NCBI RefSeq assembly: GCF_014905175.1
Contig: NC_057789.1
Span: forward strand, 19,126,176 to 19,190,175
Origin: Aphidius gifuensis
Taxonomy: Eukaryota > Arthropoda > Insecta > Hymenoptera > Braconidae
Direction of reading: 5' to 3'
DNA: 64,000 nt
Positions within the stretch are counted from its first letter, which is position 1, and each line of letters begins with the position of its first letter. Below, one piece after another: positions 10,757 to 20,801 of the stretch. Made by a program: the position numbers and the translations under genes. The notes under the pieces were generated by a model. The model ran no database searches. It saw only the letters and a list, made by a program, of their open reading frames with translations, and was not told the origin of the DNA.

Positions 10757-10768
10757 ATAGGGGGGTAC
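10757..10768 (+). promoter_or_regulatory. Polypurine tract
   Basis: AATAGGGGGGTA directly precedes the TGTAGCGAG start of the LTR, the normal position for plus-strand priming. Confidence 0.6.
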
Positions 10769-11162
10769 TGTAGCGAGATAGAAATATTTGATGTCTCCCA
10801 CCACACTGACATGTCATGTGACGTAGTCAGTGAGGTGTTTTAGCCATATATATATGTGTGGGTATGAGAGAACTCACTTCTTGTGGCTTGAGACTCTGCT
10901 CTCTTCGCTTATAGTCCAGCCACCAAGCCAAACGGTGCGTCCGAACTATACTTGTAAAGTTGTATTGGTGATGTGGCTATGCCATCTCACAACCGGTAAT
11001 ATATTGTGTCTTGTTAAATTATCATATCAAATAGTCCAATTGTTAAATAAATTGTTTTATTCTTTTTAATATTAAATATAAATTTTGTGTCTTTGTTTAA
11101 AATTATTGTTTTAAGATTAAATTAAATGTAAAATAGTAAAGTGAGGGAAACCACTCCTCACA
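10769..11162 (+). repeat. LTR (3' LTR of gag-only element)
   Basis: It starts TGTAGCGAGATAG and ends CCTCACA, about 394 bp. A reverse-oriented copy with a target duplication lies at 17723-18125, which fixes both ends. The LTR interrupts PolB pseudogene remnant B within the polymerase motif C region (the codons for YMDT lie just to its right on the minus strand). Confidence 0.8.
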
Positions 11163-11832
11163 CAGTATCCATATAAAGTGCTTTGACATCATTGTGGTTG
11201 AATTTTTTTTCGATATAATTGTAGTAAAAATCATAGATCCAGATTTTTGAAAGATCTAATATTGTAAATCCAGAATAAACTCGTTAATTGAAAATTATTT
11301 TCACTCGTGACATTTTAATAATTGCAATGTCATCTTTATAAATTGAGCAGCTGTGAAAATTTGGTTTTGCTATTAGTGATTTTGCTCCATAGCGACCTTC
11401 CCATTTTGTCACTATTTTAACATCTTTTTCTTTTCTTACATTTTGCATTGTTTTACCATACACACTGTTGTTTATCAATTTGAAAAAATTTTTTCGAAAA
11501 TCTGTGATCACTTGCTGACGCATACCAGTATTAAGATCTATATATTTTCCCAGCCATGAGCTTTGTTTAAATTTCAATATACGATAAATTTTGTTCAACT
11601 TCATGCCAAGACCCAAATATAGTTTTAAATTTCTCTAATGTATGATATAATTTTTTTTTGGATATAAGGTTGTCATTAATTTTGATTGCTTCGAGTTTAG
11701 TGCTGTGAATTGCTCTGGACACAACGGTAAGTTTTTATGCCATTCATGTTAATATTTTGGATAATCCAAGTCAACCCCAAGTTATATCCGATTTCAGCTT
11801 CATCAGATATATTTGTCATATCAATATTTAAA

Positions 11833-12039
11833 TTATTATTATTATTATTATTTTCGAAAAAAAACCAGAAACTTAGAAAAAATAATGAAGTTCCCCCGCC
11901 GGGAATCGAACCTGGGTCTTTTGCTTTCCGGGCAAACGCCTTGACCACTAGACCACAGGGCTCCTTATTTTTTCTAAGTTTCATCAAGTTAACTCCGACG
12001 TCCTTCTATGCGTCAATTCATTTTTTGAAAAAAAAAAAA
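11833..12039 (-). mobile_element. tRNA-derived SINE-like insertion in the PolB pseudogene
   Basis: An insertion of about 205 bp between the polymerase codons on either side. On the minus strand it has a T-run, a tRNA-like segment (11890-11964) with exact box A (TGGTCTAGTGG) and box B (GGTTCGATTCC), and an (AAT)7 end. Box A/B promoter plus simple-repeat tail are SINE hallmarks. The tRNA-like part has a good anticodon stem (TTTGC/GCAAA), but its loop has C instead of the usual U before the triplet, the T stem has a mismatch and the acceptor is poor. It is therefore a tRNA relic and not a working tRNA. Confidence 0.65.
11869..11981. repeat. Perfect 17-bp inverted repeat around the tRNA-like core
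   Basis: AAACTTAGAAAAAATAA at 11869-11885 is exactly inverted at 11965-11981, enclosing the tRNA-like segment so that the core sits in the loop of a hairpin. Confidence 0.85.
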
Positions 12040-12905
12040 CATTGGAAACTTCCATAAGGCAAGTATTGACTCATGCCAGCACCATATACATTATTCACAT
12101 CCAAATATATAATGTATGATTCTTCTTCTTCTGGATTTTATTTTTCACCCATATACTGATTGTTGGCTCTGGCATATCTAGTCATACATTGTGCAACACC
12201 ACCTCGAATTCCTTTCTCAATGGAAAGATGCATTGCTGGGTCTGTCAAAAGTTCAAGTTTCGCACCTGTATACTGTAACATTGCATCAAATGCTAGACCT
12301 GGTGCATTGAAATAATGGAGTTTATTTAGACTGTATGTCAATAAACAGCTCAAACAAAAATTTTCAAAAATATCTGCCAATAAAAGCACATCAGTTTTCA
12401 AATATAAATCTGAATATTCACCTAATGTCTTCATTTTAAATTTTTCTCATTTTTTGCATGTTCATAGTCAGCATTTGAGATGTCAGCATTATTTAATTTT
12501 GAGGAAAATTCTTTTTTTGGTGGTTTCAGTTGATTTTTCTCATGAATCAATATATTCGTATGGAAATCCTCTTTTTCTACACAATAATTCAAAGTATTTG
12601 CTATTGCATTCACTACGTGTTAGAATGTTTTGATCATTGCTCAAATCAGATGATAATCTATCAATACTACTAGACATAAATCTAAATGAGTCAATGATTC
12701 TCAAACTTACAACAGTATTATCCACTTTTTTTGTGAATGAAATGTATTTTTCTTTGTTTATTGGTAGTATGTGTATGCGACCATCGAATGCCTTGCAAAG
12801 TTCTTGTGTTAAAAAATGTGTGTCGTATCCTGATAAATTGTGCATAACGACGGGTATGTTGCGAGACTTTGTATAGTTAATATTGCATCTAGCATGAGCT
12901 GGACC

Positions 12906-13269
12906 TCAGCATAACGACTAGGAAATGCATGAATGACGTCACGGAGCAACGGTACATATAGAGTATAGTCAAGCGTAGAGTAGTATAGAAATAGAATAAG
13001 AAAATCGTACAAGTTTAAAGTTTCTTTGGTAGTTTTCAGTTGAGTTTTTTTAAGTATAGCGTTTTCGATTTAGATTTTATTTGTATAGTTTTATCCGTAT
13101 ATTTTCAGTCTAGTTTCTTAGTTTAGTTTTTGAAGGCGTTCTTTTTTTTTAAATTTTTTTATATAGTTTTTTCAGAATATTTGAATTTTTTTTATGCAAT
13201 TTTTTTGAGAATATTTTTTTAGTTTAGTTTTTAAAAGGCGTTCTTATAAACACAAATAAGATTTTTAGA
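12906..13269. other. Gene-free stretch left of a basic reading frame
   Basis: It holds TGACGTCA near 12933, T-rich runs, and a repeated phrase TTTAGTTTTT(G/A)AA(G)GGCGTTCTT at about 13118 and 13215. It could be a promoter and leader for the frame at 13270, but nothing proves that. Confidence 0.3.
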
Positions 13270-13539
13270 ATGAAAACAAAATTTGAATTTAAAGAAAAAA
13301 CTAAGAAAAAATTCTTTTTTACGAAAACAAAACTAAAAAATAAAATTATGGACAAACATAATAACGAAAACAAATTTCAAAAACGAATATATAAACTTAG
13401 AAACATGCAAACATCAAAACTTGGGAGCGGGGTAAGGAATAACATAGGGACTCAAATAGGAAAACGTCTTATGAGAATCGCAATGCGAGAGAGTGAGAGG
13501 GTTTATACTTTTCATAGTTGGTGTCAGTTTCAGACATGA
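13270..13539 (+). CDS. Small basic reading frame, unknown
   Basis: 89 codons, very Lys/Asn/Arg-rich at the start (MKTKFEFKEKTKKKFFFTK) and more balanced at the end (GSGVRNNIGTQIGKRLMRIA). No domain recognised. The C-terminal third looks protein-like, but the Lys/Phe-rich start could be an AT-rich artefact. Confidence 0.25.
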   Translation: MKTKFEFKEKTKKKFFFTKTKLKNKIMDKHNNENKFQKRIYKLRNMQTSKLGSGVRNNIGTQIGKRLMRIAMRESERVYTFHSWCQFQT

Positions 13540-13781
13540 TGTATCAAACTTTTGTTGAAATCTTTTTTTAATTTTTTCTTGGCTGGAAACGAAACCTAAA
13601 TATAAAATGAAATTATATAATATTATTCTTAACCTTCGGAAATAAATTTTAAGACTTTTTTTTTTTTTTTTTGTTGGTTAAATTTTTATTTTCATAAATT
13701 TTCATTTTTTTATTAATTCTTATTTCAAATATCAGTTCCATCCACACCCTGACTTGTCGGAAAATCTACTTGAGGTACATG

Positions 13782-14490
13782 TTAATATTTTTGTATAGCA
13801 ACAACCTCATCATAATTTTTTTGTTTAATAAATTCATATTCATTCTTCATCCACTTTTTTATTTGACGCGCAACTTGAAGGGCGCTCTCTGTTTTTTTCT
13901 GTAGTCTATGGTGAATATAGGTTGTTGACGGTACGAGGTACACGTGAATATTTTTGTATAGCAACAACCTCATCATAATTTTTTTGTTTAATAAATTCAT
14001 ATTCATTCTTCATCCACTTTTTTATTTGACGCGCAACTTGAAGGGCGCACTCTGTTTTTTTCTGTAGTCTATGGTGAATATATGTTGTTGACAGTGGTAA
14101 TTGTTCGATAAATTCAGGCCAAAATCTATGTCTAGCAACATCTCTGATTGGCATGCATAGTACTTTCTCGAGATATTCATAGGATTCATTCCCGAAACTC
14201 AAAATAAGTTTGCTTTTTGATGCGATGTTCCTTGAAACTTTGATGAATTGTGTTTCCTCAAGCTCACCATCGAACCAATTTATTTTCAGTCTACGTGTAC
14301 GCGTCAGAATTTCATAACGTCCATAATCTGAGAGTGTTGTAAAGTCACAAAAGGGCGTTAATAGCCAATGACCAGCTATTTTTTCATTTATACCGAACAC
14401 AGCAATTTCTTTTGGTAAAAAAATAAAATCTTTTTCTACAAACCAAGAACAACAATAGCGATATCCATGACGGTCAAATAAAAACTATTT
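13782..14490 (-). pseudogene. Unknown protein fragment with duplicated C-terminal segment
   Basis: The frame is open on the minus strand from about 14490 (before any ATG) to 13906. It has well-mixed composition, including WFVEKDFIFLPKEIAV, WLLTPFCDF, RLKINWFDGE and MPIRDVARHRFWPEF. A block of about 155 bp (YIHHRLQKKTE to VVAIQKY) is repeated in tandem at its 3' end (13790-13945 and 13946-14100) and causes a second overlapping frame. The upstream end stops at the hAT element boundary. The order of a KE-A motif, a proline pair and a W..G motif loosely resembles the unknown protein at 43550-44185, so it may come from another PolB-type element. That is only a hunch. Confidence 0.35.
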
Positions 14491-14829
14491 CTATTCATAC
14501 GACCCGGGGTAGTGGTCTTCGATTCTTGAAAAAAGTATCGGAATCGGAGTATCGATACTTTTCTTTTTAAGAATCGGAAAATCGATGCATCGGCCAAAAA
14601 TAGTACTCGATACTTAAGTATCGAGTACTTTTTTTTTTTTTTTGAATATATTATTATTATTTGATTTGGTTTTTTTTTTTTTAACCATTTATTCATTGGA
14701 AAATTAGGGATATTTTAAAAAATAAAAGAATTTTATTTATTTATATAATTATTTATTTATAAAATTAGGTATTTTGTTTATAAAAAAAGGAAGTTAAATG
14801 AAAATTACGGATAAAACTTGAAATACAAA

Positions 14830-15060
14830 TTAAAAACCCCAAGCATCAGATGGCAATGAGCTAAGGAAAATCAGCTGATTTACTCTTTTGCCAAGTAAAC
14901 GAGATCTTTTCTGATTTACAATTAATCCAGCTTTTGAAAATAAACGTTCAGATGGAACAGAGCTGGCTTGAATACATAAATAGCGTACTGCTACTGGAAA
15001 CAATTTATCAAAAGAATATTTTAACGTTCGCCAAGCTTCCAATGGATTTGCTTCTTCATC
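14830..15060 (-). pseudogene. hAT transposase C-terminal (hATC dimerisation) fragment
   Basis: About 70 residues carry the hATC signature: a hydrophobic run, then ASSVPSERLFSKAGLIVNQK, RSRLLGKRVNQLIFL and a final Trp-containing tail. No RNase H-like catalytic core or BED finger is found. An acidic Asp/Asn/Ser-rich frame at 15178-15500 may be a leftover N-terminal or linker exon. The element cannot mobilise itself. Confidence 0.75.
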
Positions 15061-16075
15061 AATGATGTGTTACCACAATGCTGAAAGACTTTTTGGCACC
15101 AGTTGCAAGAAGCTTGTTTTTCACTTTTTTTGGTAAAATGACGCCATGCAATACTCCCTTTATTTCTAGAATAATAATCAATAAAGAAAGAATTTAGTTA
15201 AATTTGTCACTTGTTTAAAAAAAAAAAAAAAAAAAGTAAAAAAGAAAAATAAGAAATACTCTCGAGTTGATTCATGATTATTAATATCCATTGTTGACGT
15301 ACAGTCCTGGTGTGATTTGTTGTTGATTGTATTATTCACATCTGGGATCCCATGACTATTTTCGCCATCAACACTTGAAGCACCACGACTGTCATTATCA
15401 TCATCATTATCATCATCAACAACAGCATTGAATGATTCAAGACTATCTTCATCATCTACACCAATACGTGTAGAATATACATTTGATCCTTGGGCACTAT
15501 AAAAATATATTTTTAAAATTTGCAAATGCAAGAACATCTTCAAAATAAAAACATGATTATCATATTATTGAGCAATTTACCTTCTTTGAATAGGCACCAC
15601 GAACCGGTTCATAGAACCTGGAATAATTGTATTTATATTAAATTTATTAATTAGAGGTTAAGGTCACAAGTAAAATAAATAATAACACAAAAACTGTGAA
15701 AGAATAACACAATAAAATATTTTACCTTTATCTGACATCATGCTCTTTTTCCAAATTTTGCAGTGAGTCTATTTTTATTTTTATGTTTATTTTTACAACA
15801 AATGAATTATAATTTATTATTATTAATAAATTAGTCAATAGAAACATCCAGGAAATATAAAAACAATTGTAAATAAATTTCTTTATCAGTTGAGACAAGA
15901 TGCAACATTGGTTCCATCTTACGGAAGGCCATACGGTACTTGGTAGGTAAAAAAATCAACACTTTAATGAAAAATTGTGAAACCACTATTTTTGCAAATA
16001 AATAAAAACAGAAAAAAAAATTTATAAAAAAGAAAATTAACCAAGTGATTCCATATTTTATTTTGGCTCAGTACA
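15061..16075. other. Interior of hAT relic, mostly non-coding
   Basis: An A-run near 15220, an acidic low-complexity frame on the minus strand (15178-15543) and AT-rich sequence. No catalytic domain can be read. Confidence 0.4.
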
Positions 16076-16215
16076 CCCGATTTTTTTTTCCGATTCTTAA
16101 AAAAAAGTATCGAGTATCGATACATCGGCCCAAAAAAAGTATCGAGTACAAGTACTCGATACTTTCCGATTTAAAATCGGCTTGTCGATACATCGGCAAA
16201 AATCGAAGACCACTA

Positions 16216-17014
16216 CTACGGAGAACGTGTGCTCCGTACACTTGTGTCTTGGCTGGCAAGCAAGACGCTGGCAAATATTAAGTGAATCTAAAATATTAAA
16301 CTGATTTTTCAACTAATTGATTGTTGTAAAACAACAATCAATATCAAATTGTCATTCATCAAATAAAATATATTGTGTACACAACAAAAATTGTCAATTA
16401 AACAAGCTGAGCAATAAATCAAAACTTGGTAAACGACGACGTGAATCAGGATGGCGTCCTTCCATAAATCACGCCGCCATTACTCAAAAAATAAACTTGT
16501 TGCATCAGCGTTGAAGAAATAAAGTCAATTCAACATCAATAATATTCACTGTTGGCAATTATTCAACATCAATAATATTCATTGCTGGCATTATTCAACA
16601 TCAATAATATTCATTGCTGGTAATTACACAACATCAAATATTTGGACATTTACTTGGTCTGATCAACCAAGCATTCCAAGGCCAACGAATCATCATCAGC
16701 ATCATCAATTTAGCATCAAGAACTTCAATCACCAGTCAGGTTATATTGGTATGAGTATGTGTGTGTTTGGTGTAAATGATTAGGGCATAATACTTTGAAT
16801 AAATACAAATAATTTTCGTATATTCAAATATAAATTCTGTTTGATTGTTATTTTACATCCACTTAATTTCAGGGTAAATTTAAATAATTAATATTCATAT
16901 TTTAAAGTAAATTTCATTGCATAGTCATTTGGTAAATTTAAACAAGTAAGATTGGTCGCTTTTTATATTTAAACAATAAAAGAAAATAAAAATATAAAAG
17001 CCCAAGCTTACATA
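16216..17014 (+). repeat. Decayed LTR, same family as 56010-57006
   Basis: From CTACGGAGAACGTG onward it parallels 56255-57006: CTTGGCTGGCAAGCAAGACG, then ACGACGTGAATC and GGCGTCC, ATCACGCCGCCATTACTC, the GGTATGAGTATGTGTGTG block, and an end near AGCCCAAGCTTACA. It is truncated at its left by the hAT element and has no primer site after it. Confidence 0.7.
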
Positions 17015-17722
17015 TTTAATAAATTAATTAATATAATAATAAATGTCATAATAAAAGAAAAAAAATACACATGGGCTGACTCGAACACTAGACCCTACGC
17101 TCGAAATATCAATTACCTTTTTATTCGTTTTAAAAAAATTACAATGTTTACCGGAAAATTACTAGAGAATATTATTATTTATTATAAAAACACATGAAAT
17201 AATTTTGAAGTGAAACTTCGTTTCGAAGGGTAGTAGAAAAGAAAAATGTGTGTCGGCCGAGTGACACTCGGGTGTATGACTGCGCGGGTGTACGACCGCG
17301 CGGACTGTACGAACGCTCGAGCGTACAACCAAGCATTTGCCAGTTAAAGATCGTATAGTAGAGTAAGTAGGGGAGTATGAGAGAGAGAGAGAGAGAGAAG
17401 AGAACATGTGCTTGGAATGAATGTGTGTGTATGTGCGTTTGCCTGTTCCCATTGCGTTTGCTTATCTGATCAGTTTGTGGCGTTTATAAATAATAATAAC
17501 TAAAAGCATCATAAATTTGAATAATAAATAAATATATCTAGTGCCGAGTAATGACATATGAAAAATAAAACAATCTAGTGACGAGTGATAACATATAAAA
17601 AAAAACAATCCAAACGATTTAGGTAAGTACAATATAAGTTCATCAATAGACAGAGTGAAAATGTGTTGCCTGGGATACGGTAATATCTCCGGCTGAAAAT
17701 TGAATAATTCAAAAGAATCAAC
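17015..17722. other. Gene-free stretch with a GA microsatellite
   Basis: It contains a (GA)n run near 17379-17400 and GC-richer sequence at 17250-17340. No coding support. Confidence 0.4.
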
Positions 17723-18125
17723 TGTGAGGTGTAGTTTCCCTCACTTTACTATTTTACATTTAATTTAATTTCAAATAATAATTTTAAACAGAGACACGAA
17801 ATTTATATTTAATATTAAAAATGATGAGACAATTTATTTAACAATTAGACTATTTGATATAATAATTTAACAAGACACAATATATATATATTTTACTGGT
17901 TGTGAGGTGGCATAGCCACATCACCAATACAGCTTTACAAGTATAGTTCGGACGCACCGTTTGGCTTGGTGGCCGGACTAGAAGCGAAGAGAGCAGAGTC
18001 TCAATCGACAAGAAGTGTGAGTTCTCTCGTACCCACACATATATACACGGCTAAAACACTTCATTGACTACGTCATATGACATGTCAATGTGGTGGGAGA
18101 CATCAAATATTTCTATCTCGCTACA
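17723..18125 (-). repeat. Solo LTR with 4-bp target duplication CAAC
   Basis: The reverse complement of the LTR at 10769-11162, from TGTGAGG to CTCGCTACA. CAAC stands on both sides (17719-17722 and 18126-18129). This is the classical product of recombination between two LTRs of an inserted copy. Confidence 0.85.
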
Positions 18126-18380
18126 CAACTATAGAATAATACAAATAATAATAGTAACAAAAAGTACGTAATGATAAGTTGAGTGTAATGAAATATTTCG
18201 CAAAGAGATATAATAGATAGTGTTGCTTCCACCGGCGTAAAGTGACAGTAGGCTGCCATTTTCGGTTGACACTTGCTCGTACGCAGATTGTAGTATATAC
18301 ATATTATTATTTGAATTACTACAAATATTATTATTAAGAGTTTTATAATAGTACTCATTATTATTATCTGAGATATTAAT
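18126..18380. other. Short AT-rich target sequence
   Basis: Left flank of the Gypsy element. No gene seen. Leu/Ile-rich minus-strand frames look fortuitous. Confidence 0.4.
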
Positions 18381-19198
18381 TGTAACGTGACATGTTACCT
18401 TCTCACTCAATTCTAGAATTTAGTTCGGGTCGCGGATCAACGAATTATTTTAGATACAGGGGGGATAGTAAATTTTATTCTACGACGCTAAAACTTACCG
18501 GAAAAACGTCACTAGAACTAACCAAATAACCAAATAGACAAATATCCAAATAACCAAATACCAAATACCAAATAGCCAAATAACCACAATAATCACGATA
18601 GTCACGAAAATCCGAATAATCCAATCAATCCAACGATATCGATTTGATGTTAATCTGGACCTAAAAATATAACTCTAAAACTAAGTTGAGGGGTTTGCCT
18701 GGGTCGTTCAGTATGCTGGTTCGTGGAGAGAGGGCCGAGTAAAGAATGTTAAAATTGAGTCACTGAAAAGGTAAAATTAAGGGAAGCACAATAAATTACT
18801 TGACAAGACAATAATTATGGCACACAAATAACAAGATTATTTATTATAAAAACAATTTAAGTATCAAAATTAATATCGGTTATAATTTTAAGTTTTATCA
18901 AAAATTATAAAATACTATTTATTTGAACACAAATATAAACGTTATGAGACCTGACTTCAAGTCATGGTCTTAACAAGAAAAATAATATAAAAAAGAGTAA
19001 TTAACGAACTAATAATTAATGAAAAACGAAGCAAGGCTGACCAACAAACTATACATGAAACTCGAGAAATTTCCCTTTCCCCAACAATATTCCCCTTCTT
19101 GTTTGACCAGCCTTACCCGATAATATAATAATAATAAAATATCATAAGGTAATAATAATAAAATATAATTTTAAGGTGGACGAGTGCAACTCGTCACA
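18381..19198 (-). repeat. 3' LTR of the Gypsy element
   Basis: 818 bp. On the minus strand it starts TGTGACGAGTTGCACTCG and ends GTAACATGTCACGTTACA. It contains a run of ACCAAATA-type words (18515-18590) and lacks an approximately 185-bp segment present in the other LTR between ACATGAAA and CTCGAGAAAT. Confidence 0.9.
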
Positions 19199-19211
19199 AC
19201 ATCCACCTTAA

Positions 19212-19232
19212 TTTCTCCCTTTTCCCTCCCCC
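19212..19232 (-). promoter_or_regulatory. Polypurine tract of the Gypsy element
   Basis: On the minus strand this is an all-purine run of G and A ending 13 nt before the 3' LTR. The gap is longer than usual, so the true plus-strand primer site may be the shorter AAGG closer to the LTR. Confidence 0.5.
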
Positions 19233-19383
19233 GCGACGTCTATCAGTCTTACATATTTTTTTTTTTATATTATTATTACTCAATATTTGTACTTCTTTTT
19301 TTTTTTCTCATACGTGGTCCAACCACGTATCACCTTATCACAATACTGGCTAAACAAAAAAAAATACATAAATAAGGATATCC

Positions 19384-20699
19384 TCAGTGACGACGCAGTT
19401 TACATTTGGGATCATGACATGGAGCGAGGTCATTGGGTCCAGGACCTGGATACCTTGGATCTCTCCAAAGGCAATCGAAATCCCTGCATTTGGGTTCATA
19501 TGCCCTTGGATTATCAGATTGTTCGGTTGGACGCCAAGGTCCTGAACGATAACCTCGCCTTGACCCTCTTCGTGCGTTTGAAGGCAACAACGACTTATCT
19601 ACAAAAAGGTTGAGAAAATTGGTGGTAACTTTAAGCTCATTAGAGCTGGGATTACAGAGGGAGTGGGGCTTGGTGATGTTTCATCTGAGAGGACCGAACG
19701 GGCGTCCACACCTGAGTCGACGGATCGGGGTGAGCTTACCTCATCAATAAGCTCAAGTGGACGGTCGGGGCAATTGTTGCGGAGGTGGCTACGGCCGTGA
19801 CACAAGCTGCAGCGGATACGGGTCCTCTTGGTTTTGATAGGGGATGGGGGTCGAACTTTGGGAATCGCACCAGAAGGGTGACTAGCAACACTACAAGTTC
19901 CTGGAGAATTATCACCAGCGGATGAGGTCGCAGCTGGTGACTGCTCTACAATAAGAGTTACACTGTTATGAGGTTCTGGGGGTTTTTCTGGGGAACTTAC
20001 TGGCATGACTCCACACAGTAAGGGGTTTGGACTCTACGGACGATCTTGAGATCCTCATCCAAATAAAATTCGGGATCACTGAGTCGTCGGGCGGCTGTAA
20101 AATCGAGGGGCTTATCGAAATTACCGAAGGTAAAATGGTAGTTATCACCTGGTCGTGGGTCCAGCGAATCGAATTTCAAGGCAGATATTTGGACAGTGGA
20201 TGGCTCCGAACTTACTATCTCCTTGAAATCTTTTCCAAATAAGAGGCCGAGGTCAAGACAATCAGCGTCTGGTGAGCTGTGGGGGGTTGGCTGAAGGCCA
20301 AAAAAAAGGGTATGACTCCACAACTGCTCCGGGGAGGGGTGGATTAGTGGGCCACATCAATTCGTCATTGCTGTGTTCAAACGCAATATTCCCTACCTCT
20401 TCGTCGCTAAAACTAAACTCCGATTAACTAACGTCACTGAAGATACCAGCTCCGCTGTCTGCAAGCTTTGCTAGATCTTTGCCAGCAACTGGCTGGCGTG
20501 GTGCGATGGTGGGTGTTGTGCCAGTATCCACATCAGCTGATGTAACCATCTCGTGCGGCATCGAACCCTCTGCAGATGACAAAATTGGTGGTGTGGCCTC
20601 ATTTTGATGCTGCATCTCACCAACCAATGGTACTGGTGTTGTGGTCTCAAGTGTAGCGAGTACCACTGGTTCCAATACTCCTACTTCGGCTTGTTCCAT
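19384..20699 (-). pseudogene. Extra coding region after integrase, with a CCHC zinc knuckle
   Basis: Beyond integrase three minus-strand frames follow: 20699-20424 (MEQAEVGVLEPVVLA, Thr/Pro-rich), 20323-19997, and 20006-19599. The last carries RCSLCHGRSHLRNNCP, a C-x2-C-x4-H-x4-C knuckle, preceded by Pro/Ser-rich sequence. A basic Arg/Pro/Cys-rich tail follows at 19590-19384. Frames are interrupted, but the composition is clearly coding (GC-richer than the surroundings). In envelope-bearing Gypsy elements this is the env position, but I see no signal peptide, furin site or membrane anchor. A knuckle here is a gag-type feature, so this looks like a third nucleic-acid-binding ORF. Confidence 0.55.
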
Positions 20700-20801
20700 C
20701 TAAATTTCATCAACAATAGAATTTAGTAATTTGCATAATTAGGTTTTATGGGTCACCCGGGATGTCTCCTACTGGGTTTCCCAAAGCGGGGTATAACATG
20801 A

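Larger units (their letters stand above)
8140..11162 (+). mobile_element. LTR element with gag-like gene but no pol
   Basis: From left to right: a primer-binding-like site at 8158, a gag-like coding region 8738-10284, a short AT-rich segment, a G-rich polypurine tract at 10757 and a 3' LTR at 10769-11162. No protease, reverse transcriptase or integrase lies between gag and the LTR, so the copy is non-autonomous or deleted. The 5' LTR is not found; the sequence left of 8140 does not resemble the 3' LTR. The 3' LTR sits inside a PolB pseudogene (remnant B), so it inserted after that fragment was in place. Confidence 0.55.
11163..12905 (-). pseudogene. Family B DNA polymerase fragment (remnant B)
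   Basis: Reverse-strand fragments closely match the polymerase of the 38.1-46.4 kb element. They are exonuclease motif II HNLSGYDTHF (near 12845), exonuclease III YLKTDVLLLADI (near 12400), the AQCMTRY region (near 12180), and the palm/thumb stretch GMKLNKIYRILKFKQSSWL to NNSVYGKTMQN (11616-11440). It begins abruptly at about 12905, lacking the N-terminus and exonuclease I, and is cut at 11163 by an LTR. A SINE-like insertion at 11833-12039 and several small indels break the frame. It is non-functional but preserves the undamaged frame at a place where the 38-kb copy has a 1-nt deletion. Confidence 0.85.
14510..16215 (-). mobile_element. Deleted hAT-family DNA transposon
   Basis: Ends TAGTGGTCTTCGATT (14510) and its exact inverse at 16201-16215 form terminal repeats. 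Subterminal GTATCGA/ATCGGC repeats extend about 130 bp inward on both sides. It codes on the minus strand for a hAT dimerisation domain. The left and right flanking 8-mers do not match, so no target duplication remains; one side was probably rearranged. Confidence 0.75.

Noticed and set aside
11890..11964. Functional tRNA gene
   Set aside because: Poor acceptor pairing, T-stem mismatch and a wrong base before the anticodon; surrounded by SINE-like features.
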